A DNA stretch of 64,000 nt from Sulfuricella sp. T08 (GCF_000971475.1 NZ_DF967535.1:45439-109438); one strand, 5' to 3'. Counted from the first letter of the stretch, positions 35,760 to 47,531 are shown. Notes: a model not told the origin generated them from the letters alone. Translations and numbers: made by a program.

Positions 35760-36194
35760 TTAATCTACCTTCTTGCAGCGCCATTTCAGCCACACCCTCA
35801 GTCGCCTGAAATCTTCCGCATGGATTGCATCCGGAAGAATCACCAGATGTTTCACCAGGCGGCCGCTCTCCGGTTTCAAATTCAGCACGGTCAAATAAGG
35901 GGCAACGAAGCTGCTGCCGAGCAAGTCGGCTTCGTGCCATGCCCCGGCGCGGGTCTGGAATTCGCAGCTGCAATCGGTATCGAGCCGCAAAGCAACCAGC
36001 GAATTCTGCAGAGTACGGAAACTATCGCGCCGCAGCGTATGCCAGGCGCTGCCGAGAAACACCGGCATCAGCAAGACGACGATCCACTGTGGCAGTGGCG
36101 CCAGCCAAAACATGGCTGCGGAAAAACCATGCATACCCACGAGTAAACCCGCCAACCGCCGGGACGGCCCAACTGTGATCGTCAGTGTCTCCAC
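35760..36194 (-). CDS. YgfX/CptA-family membrane protein
   Basis: 144 residues from GTG 36194, which has AAGGG six bases upstream; a TTG two codons earlier is also open. Two adjacent hydrophobic segments (about 18-36 and 38-52) form a hairpin, followed by a cytoplasmic domain with GRLVKHLVILPDAI and FRRLRVWLKW. This matches the YgfX (CptA) family, reported in E. coli to affect MreB/FtsZ and called a toxin. It is divergent from ygfZ, as ygfX is in E. coli, but the sdhE antitoxin partner is missing beside it. Confidence 0.75.
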   Translation of the reverse strand: METLTITVGPSRRLAGLLVGMHGFSAAMFWLAPLPQWIVVLLMPVFLGSAWHTLRRDSFRTLQNSLVALRLDTDCSCEFQTRAGAWHEADLLGSSFVAPYLTVLNLKPESGRLVKHLVILPDAIHAEDFRRLRVWLKWRCKKVD

Positions 36195-36264
36195 CCGCAA
36201 CCCTTGTAAAAATGCCCGAATGGCCTTATTTTAACCAACATCACTTTCAAACTCCGTCAAAAAT

Positions 36265-37281
36265 ATGAATCCCACCTGGAAAGACCATCTTGTTAAAGCG
36301 GGCGCCACCATGGCAGACGATCATGCCATTCATTTCGGCGATCTGAAAAAAGAATTGCTGGCCGCTCAGTCCGGCACCGTTCTCACCGACCTCTCCCATC
36401 GTGGCGTGATCGGTATCGATGGCGAGGACAGCCAGACTTTTCTGCAGGGCCAGACCACCAACGATGTCAGGATGACCTCCGACCGCGCGCAATACAACAG
36501 TCTGTGCACGCCGAAAGGCCGGATGCTGGCGAGCTTCCTGGTATGGCGGGACGCTGGCGGTTATTTTCTGCAACTGCCCGCCACTCTGCAAGCTGGCATC
36601 CAGAAGCGACTGACGATGTATGTGCTGCGCGCCAAGGTCAAGGTACGCGATGCCGGCGAAGAATCGGTTCGTCTCGGTGTGGCCGGCACGGGTGCCGAAG
36701 CATTATTGCAGGCCACCATCGGCGCATTGCCGCCAGATGTGCTGGGCGTTGCTCGCCACGACAGTGGAACGATCATCCGGCTCGGCGCAACGCGCTTCGA
36801 AATCGTGGTAACCCTGGAGCATGGGCCTGCCCTGTGGGAGGAATTGAGCGGCCAGGCCACCCCGGTCGGCAGCGTCAGCTGGGAATGGCTGGAAATCCAC
36901 GCCGGCATCCCGGTCATCCTGCCCCAGACCCAGGAACAGTTCACACCACAAATGGCGAATTTCGAGGCCATCGGCGGCGTCAGCTTCAACAAGGGATGCT
37001 ACACCGGCCAGGAGATCGTGGCGCGTACGCAATATCTCGGCAAGGTCAAACGCCGTTTGTATCTCGCACATGTTGACTCGGACAGCGCGCCCCAGCCGGG
37101 AGATGAAGTATTCGGCGCAGAGTCGACGACGGGCATGGTGGTGAACGCCCAGCCCGCTCCCGATGGCGGCTACGACCTGCTGGCGGTGATCCCTACCAGC
37201 AGTATTGAAGCCGGCACGGTGCACTTTAAAACCCCGGAGGGCCCGACCCTGCATTTCCTGCCCCTGCCTTACCCGGTCTAG
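36265..37281 (+). CDS. ygfZ: YgfZ, folate-dependent Fe-S cluster maintenance protein
   Basis: 338 residues, GcvT-like fold. The family motif KGCYTGQEIVART with its conserved Cys is present (about 247-259), as are DLSHRGVIGIDGEDSQTFLQGQTTND and NSLCTPKGRMLASF. YgfZ uses tetrahydrofolate to help repair or assemble certain Fe-S enzymes such as MiaB. A beta-CASP hydrolase gene follows 24 bases later on the same strand. Confidence 0.95.
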   Translation: MNPTWKDHLVKAGATMADDHAIHFGDLKKELLAAQSGTVLTDLSHRGVIGIDGEDSQTFLQGQTTNDVRMTSDRAQYNSLCTPKGRMLASFLVWRDAGGYFLQLPATLQAGIQKRLTMYVLRAKVKVRDAGEESVRLGVAGTGAEALLQATIGALPPDVLGVARHDSGTIIRLGATRFEIVVTLEHGPALWEELSGQATPVGSVSWEWLEIHAGIPVILPQTQEQFTPQMANFEAIGGVSFNKGCYTGQEIVARTQYLGKVKRRLYLAHVDSDSAPQPGDEVFGAESTTGMVVNAQPAPDGGYDLLAVIPTSSIEAGTVHFKTPEGPTLHFLPLPYPV

Positions 37282-37305
37282 AGCAGACACACCCGGAGGT
37301 CACAA

Positions 37306-38739
37306 ATGAAAATTTCCTTCCTCGGCGCCGCCCAGCAGGTCACCGGCTCCTGCTACCTGATCGAAACCGGGGAGGTCAAATTCCTGGTGGATTGCGGCAT
37401 GTTCCAGGGCGGCCACGAGGCCGACAAGCTGAATGCGCAACCCTTCAGGTTCAATCCCCGGGATATCGCCTTTGTCCTGCTGACCCACGCCCATATCGAC
37501 CACAGCGGTTTGCTACCCAAGCTGGTCGCGGCGGGTTTTGACGGACAGATTTACACCACGACCGCCACCGCCGACCTGCTTGGAGTGATGCTGCCGGATT
37601 CCGCCCACATTCAGGAAATCGAAGCCAGCAGGGAAAACCTCCGGCGGGAGGAAAAACCAAGGAAAAAACGCAAGTTCAGTACGGAAGCCACCCCGCTGTA
37701 CACCATGGCCGAAGCTGAAATCTGCCTGGGCAGACTGGCGCCGGTTTCCTACGATACGCAGATCTCCCCGCACCCATCCGTACACTGCTGTTTCAGGGAT
37801 GCGGGCCATATTCTGGGATCAGCCATAATCGAAGTCTGGGTCAAAGGTGGAGGCAAGCAGACCAAGCTGGTTTTCTCGGGAGACCTCGGGCAGCCCGGCC
37901 AGCCTATCCTGCGCGACCCCACCATCATCGAAGAAGCCGATATCCTGTTCGTCGAATCCACCTACGGCGACCGTCTGCACAAAGACCTGCCAGCGACCAC
38001 CGAAGAATTCGTGCATGCCATCAATGACACGCTGTACCGGAAAAAAGGCAATGTCATCATTCCCGCCTTCGCCGTGGGCCGCACGCAGGAAATCCTCTAC
38101 TTTCTTCAGGAACTCACTCGCCAGGGTCGATTCAAGAATCTGAACGTCTATGTGGATTCGCCGATGGCGACCAAAGCCACGGACATCACCATGCGGCACA
38201 TGGAAATGTTCGACGAGGAAGCGAGGAAACTCTCCGCCTGGCAGGCAAATAACACCGTTCCGCTAAAGCTCACTTTTACCGGCAGTGCGGAAGAATCCAT
38301 CGCGCTGAACAGCATCCATTCCGGTGCGATCATTATTTCCGCAAGCGGCATGTGCGATGCCGGGCGCATCAAGTTTCACCTGATCAATAATCTGGGAAAA
38401 AGACAGAACACGATCCTGATTACCGGTTTCCAGGCCCAGGGCACGTTAGGAAGACGACTGGTAGATGGTGCAAAAACGACTCGGATTTACGGCAAGGACA
38501 TTCTCGTACACGCGGAAATTTACACTATCGGCGGGTTCTCGGCCCATGCCGACCAGGCCGCCCTGCTGCACTGGCTCAAACAGTTCAAGCGGCCGCCAAG
38601 CCAAACCTTCGTGGTTCACGGCGAACTGCACGCCGCCCAGGCGTTAGCCGGCTACATCAAGAAAATGGACTGGGAAGTCACCATACCCGGCTTGGGGGAC
38701 TCAGCCATCTTCGTAAAGGTGGCCGAGGAAAAGCCATAA
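37306..38739 (+). CDS. Metallo-beta-lactamase/beta-CASP RNase-like protein
   Basis: 477 residues. The metal-binding motif THAHIDHSG, DAGHILGSA and GDLG belong to the MBL core; a beta-CASP cap follows (about 245-370, AFAVGRTQEILYFL), and a C-terminal Zn-dependent RNA-metabolising segment contains GFSAHADQAALL and VHGE. The set matches the bacterial CPSF73/YSH1-like group, usually annotated as RNA exonucleases. Start ATG 37306 has GGAGGT six bases upstream. It probably shares a transcript with ygfZ; the cellular substrate is not known. Confidence 0.92.
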   Translation: MKISFLGAAQQVTGSCYLIETGEVKFLVDCGMFQGGHEADKLNAQPFRFNPRDIAFVLLTHAHIDHSGLLPKLVAAGFDGQIYTTTATADLLGVMLPDSAHIQEIEASRENLRREEKPRKKRKFSTEATPLYTMAEAEICLGRLAPVSYDTQISPHPSVHCCFRDAGHILGSAIIEVWVKGGGKQTKLVFSGDLGQPGQPILRDPTIIEEADILFVESTYGDRLHKDLPATTEEFVHAINDTLYRKKGNVIIPAFAVGRTQEILYFLQELTRQGRFKNLNVYVDSPMATKATDITMRHMEMFDEEARKLSAWQANNTVPLKLTFTGSAEESIALNSIHSGAIIISASGMCDAGRIKFHLINNLGKRQNTILITGFQAQGTLGRRLVDGAKTTRIYGKDILVHAEIYTIGGFSAHADQAALLHWLKQFKRPPSQTFVVHGELHAAQALAGYIKKMDWEVTIPGLGDSAIFVKVAEEKP

Positions 38740-38743
38740 CCCT

Positions 38744-38905
38744 TTACTCAGCCGGAGGCGGATTGGCGCTGCCCTCACCCGGAGACTGCTCCGGGTTTTC
38801 CTGGGGCTGGGTTTTATTCAGTTTCTGCTGTGTTTTTTCTTCTTTTTTTCTTTTCTTTTCCAGCTCTTTCTGACGCTTTTCATATTGAAAATTAGGTTTT
38901 GCCAA
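38744..38905 (-). CDS. 53-residue Lys/Glu-rich small protein (TTG start)
   Basis: A short frame that starts with TTG at 38905, seven bases after an AAGGGTGA ribosome site. The product begins MAKPNFQYEKRQKELEKKRK, then KKEEKTQQKLNK and a Pro/Glu-rich tail ending in PPPAE. The start resembles a widespread family of tiny proteobacterial proteins (MAKPNxxxEKRQRELAKKKK type) of unknown function. It faces the beta-CASP gene and has only four bases between the two stops. The high charge suggests RNA or protein binding; that is inference. Confidence 0.75.
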   Translation of the reverse strand: MAKPNFQYEKRQKELEKKRKKEEKTQQKLNKTQPQENPEQSPGEGSANPPPAE

Positions 38906-39115
38906 GTTATATCACCCTTTAAGTTGGTATTCGTGATTAAGAAAGGAAATAAAGCCAGCCTGGAAGCCAAGCTCATTATGTACCTATCGAAGATGAGTTA
39001 GTTTAACAGAAACAACAACACAACTGCGCCCTATCATTCAGAGCCGGCCCGGAGCATTGCATAACCCGGGAAGCTCATGAAAGGGTAAAATAGCATTTTA
39101 TCCGCTCGACCGCCC

Positions 39116-40962
<1,847 letters not shown>

Positions 40963-40966
<4 letters not shown>

Positions 40967-41496
40967 ATACACGCTACATTACGCTAGCTGCAGCCCTGAT
41001 TTTTTCCAGCCTCGGACCAATCGCCCAGGCTGAAACTCTCACGGGATGGGTTACTCAAATTACGGATGGCGACACAATTACCGTTCAGGATTACTCAAAC
41101 CAGCAACACAAGGTTTGGTTAATTGGCATTGACGCGCCAGAAAAGTATCAAGCGTTCGGGAATCTCTCACATCAAAAACTGGGGGCTTTGCTAAACGGTC
41201 GTGACGTGGCTGTCGAATGGAATAAACGGGATCGCTATGGGCGCATTATCGGCAAGGTCATGGCCGCCCCGTTTGATTCGCCCTGCCGTAACCAGCGTGA
41301 CTGCCCCAAGACACTTGATGCCGGCCTGGAGCAAATCAAGACCGGACAGGCCTGGTGGTACAGGGGCCATGCAAAGGAGCAAACCCCAGAGGATCAATCA
41401 AAGTACGAGCGGGCAGAATTTGAAGCGAAGATTCACCGCAATGGGTTGTGGGCTGATAGCAATCCGGTGCCGCCGTGGGAGCTCCTGCGGAAATAA
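40963..41496 (+). CDS. Secreted thermonuclease-family (SNase-like) protein
   Basis: 177 residues with a signal peptide (1-23, ending AQA). The SNase fold is recognised from [30 protein letters not shown] and [14 protein letters not shown], which supply the metal-binding Asp and catalytic Arg positions. [10 protein letters not shown] insert holds two Cys that may pair. It would degrade DNA or RNA in the periplasm or outside. The start overlaps the recQ stop (ATGA), an odd partnership between a helicase and an exported nuclease. Confidence 0.9.
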
Positions 41497-41543
41497 GCGC
41501 TATTTCTCAGACAATGGGTAAGTTGCCCATTATCAACCCACCG

Positions 41544-41987
41544 TCATAACGCCCCCGCCTTTTGCAGCATGTCGTCCAGCCCTTCCGGAGAGAAGCCAAC
41601 CATTTTCTGTTTACCCACCAGGATGACAGGAACACCCTTGGCGCCCAGTTCCCTCATCTTGGAGCGGGCATAGTCGGACTGGTCGATATCCCATTCCTCG
41701 AAAGATATCTTGCGGCTCTTCATGTAGGCTTTGGCCTGCTGGCAGACGCCGCACCATTGCGCGGACAGAATGGTGACTTTCCCGACCGATCCGTTGTACG
41801 AGGAAACCGAGGGGACGCCGGAATAGGTCTGAATGTTCAACTTCTCGGTTTTGGCCGTAGCGGACTGGGGAGCCCTGTCGGCATACGACACCTTGCCGTC
41901 GGCACCGACGATTTTATAGATTTCAGCCTGCACTTGCTGTGTGGCGAAAGCGAAGAACAACAGAAAGAAAATGGACCACTTGTTCAT
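41544..41987 (-). CDS. Exported DUF4124-glutaredoxin protein
   Basis: 147 residues from ATG 41987; an upstream extension is open but lacks a signal. A signal peptide (1-21, ending VQA) leads to a DUF4124 segment (IYKIVGADGKVSYADRAP), then a glutaredoxin-like domain with CGVC (about residues 75-78), cis-Pro GVPVIL and GFSPEGLDDML. DUF4124 is common in exported betaproteobacterial proteins. A periplasmic or envelope thiol-disulfide role is likely. It converges on the nuclease gene. Confidence 0.87.
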   Translation of the reverse strand: MNKWSIFFLLFFAFATQQVQAEIYKIVGADGKVSYADRAPQSATAKTEKLNIQTYSGVPSVSSYNGSVGKVTILSAQWCGVCQQAKAYMKSRKISFEEWDIDQSDYARSKMRELGAKGVPVILVGKQKMVGFSPEGLDDMLQKAGAL

Positions 41988-42271
41988 GTGCCACTCCAGC
42001 CAGATGGGGAAGATCACGCACCCTCGATCAGGCGCGCAGTTCGCGAACACCCACAATTGACAATACGGGACAGCGCCCGCTATAGTCCTCTTATGGTAAC
42101 AAATTTCCTCATCCGTTCCGAATCGACCTCCACCATGCGACTACCGCTATGGGCGCTATCCCATTGCCGCAGTAATTCGCTCCCGTTTTAATATCATCGA
42201 GCAACTGCGGGTCAGACCGCGATTGCTTTTTCCTGCCGAAGACCCGCACCACATATATCCAAAGGGTCTTC

Positions 42272-43198
42272 ATGAAAAACGCATCACCGGCTAGTGCCAT
42301 CCAGCGGGACGTCCTTTTCGGCGTTACCTTCGCGGTTCTCGCCGCAGTCGGCTTTTCGGCCAAGGCCATCCTGGTCAAGCTGGCTTATTTCGACGCCGTG
42401 GATGCGGTGACGCTGCTGGCTCTGCGCATGGCATTTTCCGTCCCGTTTTTCCTGGTGGTTGCGCTATGGGCCAGAAAGACTCACGCCGAATCGCTCGACA
42501 AACAGGACTGGATGGCCGTTCTGGGGCTGGGTCTGATCGGATATTACCTGTCCAGTTTCCTGGATTTTCTCGGGCTGCAAACCATTTCCGCCGGACTGGA
42601 ACGGCTGATTCTGTTCCTCTACCCCACCATGACGGTGATCCTGTCAGCGCTGGTCTACCGGCGCGCCATCAGCAGAAAAGTGGTGGCGGCGATGATCTTG
42701 AGCTATGCGGGAATTTTTCTGGTTTTCCTCCACGACGTGGGGATGAACCGGGGCGGCATCGTGCTGGGCGCCTCACTGGTGTTCGCCAGCACCTTGTCCT
42801 ATTCGATCTATCTGGTGGGTGCCGGCCATGCCATCGCCCGCATCGGCGCAGCCAGGTTCACCGCCTATGCCATGATAGTCGCCAGTGCTGCCAGCCTGCT
42901 TCAGTTCGGCGTGACCCACCCGTTGGCAGCACTCGACCTGCCGCTGCGGGTCTACGAGTTGGCCATCGCTATGGCGATTTTTTCCACGGTGCTGCCGGTG
43001 TTTCTGCTTTCCGCCGGAATCCGCCGCATCGGCTCGGGCAATGCCTCGCTGATCGGCTCCATCGGGCCGGTGGCCACGATCTACCTGGCCCATGTTTTCC
43101 TGAATGAGGGGGTATCCCTGCAGCAGCTTGCCGGTTCGCTGCTGGTGCTGACCGGCGTAATCACCGTCAGCCTCAACAGCAAAAGCGGGGGAAAATAG
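42272..43198 (+). CDS. EamA-family (DMT) transporter
   Basis: 308 residues with ten predicted membrane helices and the internal duplication of EamA domains (about 15-150 and 165-295). The second half includes STLSYSIYLVGAGHAIARIG and the terminal LLVLTGVITVSLNSKS. Substrate is unknown; members export amino acids, sugars or other metabolites. It is a single gene. A diverged copy of the rlmJ 3' end begins directly after its stop. Confidence 0.92.
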   Translation: MKNASPASAIQRDVLFGVTFAVLAAVGFSAKAILVKLAYFDAVDAVTLLALRMAFSVPFFLVVALWARKTHAESLDKQDWMAVLGLGLIGYYLSSFLDFLGLQTISAGLERLILFLYPTMTVILSALVYRRAISRKVVAAMILSYAGIFLVFLHDVGMNRGGIVLGASLVFASTLSYSIYLVGAGHAIARIGAARFTAYAMIVASAASLLQFGVTHPLAALDLPLRVYELAIAMAIFSTVLPVFLLSAGIRRIGSGNASLIGSIGPVATIYLAHVFLNEGVSLQQLAGSLLVLTGVITVSLNSKSGGK

Positions 43199-43214
43199 CG
43201 TTTAAGCTGAGTTA

Positions 43215-43290
43215 CTCAGGTACTGTCCATTCCAGACGGACTTTGCCGGTTTTTTCCGCGCCCAGCGCGGCCAGCAATTCGGGCAGCAGC
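43215..43290 (-). pseudogene. Diverged copy of the rlmJ 3' end
   Basis: On the minus strand this encodes LLPELLAALGAEKTGKVRLE followed by WTVPE and a stop, matching the last 26 residues of RlmJ (44782-43937), where only a few differ. The DNA is about 80% identical over 75 bases. The rest of the gene is absent; the copy ends where a REP hairpin begins (43292). It looks like the product of a duplication or of exchange with a related strain. Confidence 0.8.
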
Positions 43291-43291
43291 C

Positions 43292-43320
43292 GTAGGTTGG
43301 GGTGACGAAGGAACCCCAAC
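43292..43320 (+). repeat. REP-like hairpin, left of the RAYT gene
   Basis: GTAGGTTGGGGTGACGAAGG and the following AACCCCAAC form a hairpin (GTTGGGGT/AACCCCAAC arms). It is the inverted counterpart of the repeat at 43889-43918. Confidence 0.85.
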
Positions 43321-43330
43321 ACTTCTCTCC

Positions 43331-43864
43331 TCATTCTCCCCACCCCGCCATTTCCGCCTCGGCATAATTCGCACCCCAATCCGACGGGAGAATCCCATCC
43401 CGCACATACCGATGTATCGACGACTGCGGCCAATCGATAGGTGATTTCACGTAGCCGTGTTTGACCGGGTTGTAATGGATGTAATCGATATGCCGGGCGT
43501 AATCGGCTTCGTCGCGGATTTGGTGTTCCCAATATCGCCGCTGCCAGATGCCCCGTTCGCCCTTGGCGATTCGGCTCGAACCGATGCGCTCGTTCTTGGG
43601 CAGGCCGCGAGAAAACCCTGCTTTGATCAATGTCCATCGGGTGGGGTAATCCGCATCGCCGGGCGGCAATGTCCAGAGGGCATGGAGGTGGTCGGGCAGA
43701 ACCACGATGGCGTCGATATGGAATGGATGCCGTTCACGGACATGCCGCAGGTTTTCGCGCAGCTTGTCGATATGGTCGGTAAGCAGGGTTTTCGATCTAT
43801 CGGCCAGGTTGGCGGTAAAGAAGAACGTCCCGCCTGGCGTAAATGCGCGTGTGTAGCGGCTCAT
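43331..43864 (-). CDS. REP-associated tyrosine transposase (RAYT)
   Basis: 177 residues, IS200-like Y1 transposase fold: the HUH-type segment LPDHLHALW (about 58-66), GIWQRRYWEHQIRD, and the catalytic Tyr region HIDYIHYNPVKHGY (about 134-147). The C-terminal extension (SSIHRYVRDGILPSDWG) is typical of RAYTs, which bind and nick REP sequences and are thought to spread them. The gene lies between two inverted REP-like hairpins about 30 bases outside each end of the frame. No IS ends are otherwise seen. Likely intact. Confidence 0.93.
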   Translation of the reverse strand: MSRYTRAFTPGGTFFFTANLADRSKTLLTDHIDKLRENLRHVRERHPFHIDAIVVLPDHLHALWTLPPGDADYPTRWTLIKAGFSRGLPKNERIGSSRIAKGERGIWQRRYWEHQIRDEADYARHIDYIHYNPVKHGYVKSPIDWPQSSIHRYVRDGILPSDWGANYAEAEMAGWGE

Positions 43865-43888
43865 GGTTCTGTTTGTTGCTTTGGGAGT

Positions 43889-43918
43889 GTTGGGGTTCGC
43901 AGGCTCACCCCAACCTAC
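43889..43918 (-). repeat. REP-like hairpin, right of the RAYT gene
   Basis: Read on the minus strand, GTAGGTTGGGGTGAGCCTGC then GAACCCCAAC; the arms equal those of the left copy and only the loop differs. The two copies are in opposite orientation around the transposase gene. Confidence 0.85.
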
Positions 43919-43936
43919 GGATGCTGGTGGATTGGA

Positions 43937-44782
43937 TCATTCCGGCACCGTCCATTCCAGACGGATTTTTCCGCTCTTTTCCGCCCCCAGCGCAGCCAGC
44001 AATTCCGGCAGCACTTCGCCTAGCTGCGTATCAAGCTTCCATGGCGGGTTGATGATCGTCATGCCACTGCCGTTGAGCTGAAAGTTGTTGAGCGGGGCGA
44101 GGTGGATTTCCGTGGTGAGTATCGGCTTGATCCCGCTGGCAACCAGTTGGCGGTGAAAATGGCGCACCGGCTCCGGGCTTTTGATCGGGTACCAGATGGC
44201 ATAGGTGCCGGTGGGGAAACGTTTGTAAGCCTCTTTCAGGGCGGTCAACTGGCGGCGGAACTCGTCTGGTTCTTCGTACGGCGGATCGAGCAGCACCAGT
44301 GCGCGCCTGCTTTCCGGCGGCAGCTGCGACTTCAGCGCCAGCGCGGCGTCGAGCGCCTGGATACGCACCTGGCGGTCATCGCGGAACAAACGCTCCAGCG
44401 CACTCAGCGCATCCGGGTGGATCTCGCTCAGCAGCAGCTTGTCCTGCGGCCGTAGCAGCGCACGCGCCAATCGCGGCGAGCCGGGATAGCTGGTCAGCCG
44501 GCCCTCGGCATCCGGCAAACCCAGGCGGCGCACCAGGTTGAGAAAATCGGCAAGCGCCGGCGAAGGATGGGCAAATTCCAGCACCCGCAAAATACCCGCT
44601 TCCGCCTCGCCCGTCTTGGCGGCCAGATCGCCGCGCAGGCTGTAGGAGCCATCGCCGGCATGTGCGTCAAGCACGGTAAAACCCTTTTCCTTGTGCTTGA
44701 AATGTTCGATCAGCAGCATCAGGATGAGGTGTTTGAATACGTCGCAAAAATTGCCGGCATGGTAGCCGTGGCGGTAATTCAT
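43937..44782 (-). CDS. rlmJ: RlmJ, 23S rRNA A2030 N6-methyltransferase
   Basis: 281 residues (E. coli 280). MNYRHGYHAGNFCDVFKHL is the family start; the SAM site includes LDAHAGDGSYSL, and the catalytic NPPY-type motif is LDPPYEEPDEF (about 168-178). It methylates A2030 in 23S rRNA. It is a single gene. Its last 26 codons have a diverged copy on the other side of the RAYT gene. Confidence 0.95.
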   Translation of the reverse strand: MNYRHGYHAGNFCDVFKHLILMLLIEHFKHKEKGFTVLDAHAGDGSYSLRGDLAAKTGEAEAGILRVLEFAHPSPALADFLNLVRRLGLPDAEGRLTSYPGSPRLARALLRPQDKLLLSEIHPDALSALERLFRDDRQVRIQALDAALALKSQLPPESRRALVLLDPPYEEPDEFRRQLTALKEAYKRFPTGTYAIWYPIKSPEPVRHFHRQLVASGIKPILTTEIHLAPLNNFQLNGSGMTIINPPWKLDTQLGEVLPELLAALGAEKSGKIRLEWTVPE

Positions 44783-45118
44783 CAGAGGTAGTCCCGGTCA
44801 TGGAAGGCGCGATCAAGGCCGCAGGGGAATTATAAGCCTAAGCCGGGCGAGCCGGAACCAAACAGTATGGGTAGGATGGGTGGAACGTAGCAGATCAGAA
44901 CAAGCGTCCTTCGCCATTGCCCCCTCTCCCGCTTGCGGGAGAGGGTTGGGGAGAGGGCAACCCATCATTCATCACCGCAAAACGATGGGTATCGGCGCAA
45001 AGCGCCTCCACCCATCCTACGCCTTATGCGATCTAAAAACGGCCATTGATTTCCTTGCTCCCAAAACCATCCGCCTTGAGTTAAGCTATGGTTTTTTACC
45101 AGCACCTAATCCAAGACC
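44783..45118. other. Repeat-filled spacer between rlmJ and ettA
   Basis: No gene seen. It holds a REP-like unit GTAGGATGGGTGGA (44871-44884), a CCCTCTCCC-family repeat (44921-44957), and a second REP-like unit in opposite orientation (44984-45020) whose hairpin is GGCGC-AAA-GCGCC inside ATGGGT/ACCCAT arms. The two REP units form an inverted pair of a different sequence family from those beside the RAYT gene. Confidence 0.75.
44921..44957 (+). repeat. CCCTCTCCC-family dispersed repeat, copy 1
   Basis: CCCCTCTCCCGCTTGCGGGA followed by GAGGG and GGGGAGAGGG. The CTCCCGC/GCGGGAG arms form a hairpin. Related copies are at 46792-46832, 52403-52438 and 62449-62475. Confidence 0.8.
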
Positions 45119-46783
<1,665 letters not shown>

Positions 46784-46791
46784 TGCATTGG

Positions 46792-46832
46792 CTCCCCTCG
46801 CCCGCCTGCGGGAGAGGGGCTGGGGGAGAGGG
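46792..46832 (+). repeat. CCCTCTCCC-family dispersed repeat, copy 2
   Basis: CTCCCCTCGCCCGCCTGCGG then GAGAGGGGC and GGGGGAGAGGG, directly after the ettA stop. The inner CCCGC-CT-GCGGG can form a hairpin and may serve as the ettA terminator. Confidence 0.75.
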
Positions 46833-46843
46833 TATACAACCTA

Positions 46844-46886
46844 TTGGCTAACTTAGCCAACAAAGTGTAAAATTACAACATTACAC
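46844..46886 (+). promoter_or_regulatory. Promoter/operator of the phd-vapC pair
   Basis: TTGGCT (46844-46849) and TAAAAT (46868-46873) are 18 bases apart, a good sigma-70 promoter. Two inverted repeats overlap it: TTGGCTA-ACT-TAGCCAA (46844-46860) and GTGTAA...TTACAC (46865-46886). This suits autorepression by the antitoxin or the toxin-antitoxin complex. Confidence 0.7.
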
Positions 46887-46908
46887 AAACTTCTTTCAGG
46901 AGTTAATC

Positions 46909-47154
46909 ATGCAATGCAACATGCTCGAAGCCAAAAGCCAACTCTCCAAACTCGTACAAGCCGCGCTGGAGGGCGAAGATGTGATCATCGCCAACAAAGG
47001 CGTGCCTGTCGTCAGGCTGGTCAAGATCGGCGCACAAAAATTCGCACGCAAGCCGGGCGCATGGGCCGCATTACCTAAAGCTGATGCCGATTGGGATTCA
47101 GCCAAAACCAACGCAACCATCGCCGATGACCTCACAGGCGGCGATCTACCTTGA
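46909..47154 (+). CDS. Phd/YefM-family antitoxin
   Basis: 81 residues. The N-terminal dimerisation and DNA-binding domain (MLEAKSQLSKLVQAALEGED, VIIANKGVPVVRLV) is typical of Phd/VapB-type antitoxins; the disordered C-terminal part (about 50-81) would wrap the toxin. TTTCAGGAG lies eight bases before the start. The stop overlaps the toxin start by three bases. It neutralises the PIN-domain toxin and probably represses its own promoter. Confidence 0.92.
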   Translation: MQCNMLEAKSQLSKLVQAALEGEDVIIANKGVPVVRLVKIGAQKFARKPGAWAALPKADADWDSAKTNATIADDLTGGDLP

Positions 47155-47531
47155 AGCGATACCTGCTCGACACTCACCTGATCTATTGGTGGATGACCGC
47201 AGATGCACGTCTGGGCAAAACCACACAACGCATCATCGAAAAATCCGAGATCGTCATCAGTACCGCCAGCTTGTGGGAAATGGTGCTGAAAAACGCAAAA
47301 GGTAAATTACCTTTGCCGCAAGGCTCCCTGTCCGAGCAACTTGAAGCACAAGGCTTCGCCCTGCTACCTATTCTGCCCCGCCACATCGAGGCTGCACGTA
47401 GTCTGACCTGCATACACGCCGATCCGTTTGACAGGCTGATCATCGCGCAGGCAAATGACGAAAGACTAACGCTGTTGACTCGCGATGCGGCGATCCTGGA
47501 ACTTGGGTTGGATGGGGTGGTGAAGGGATGA
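47151..47531 (+). CDS. vapC: PIN-domain toxin (VapC-type)
   Basis: 126 residues from a TTG start that overlaps the antitoxin stop (TTGA). The PIN active-site acids are present: Asp7 (LLDTHLIYWW), Glu43 (SLWEMVLK), Asp91/94 (DPFDRLIIAQA) and Asp112 (LLTRDAAI). VapC toxins cut tRNA or rRNA and stop growth when the antitoxin is lost. The pair sits between ettA and the Mrr-like gene and looks intact. Confidence 0.93.
   Translation: MKRYLLDTHLIYWWMTADARLGKTTQRIIEKSEIVISTASLWEMVLKNAKGKLPLPQGSLSEQLEAQGFALLPILPRHIEAARSLTCIHADPFDRLIIAQANDERLTLLTRDAAILELGLDGVVKG

Noticed and set aside
41513..41531. AATGGG/CCCATT hairpin as terminator between the nuclease and DUF4124-glutaredoxin genes
   Set aside because: Only six base pairs and no T run on either strand.
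44783..45118. A CRISPR array
   Set aside because: The repeats here are an inverted REP-like pair plus one other repeat, not regularly spaced direct repeats. No cas gene or array is seen anywhere in the window.
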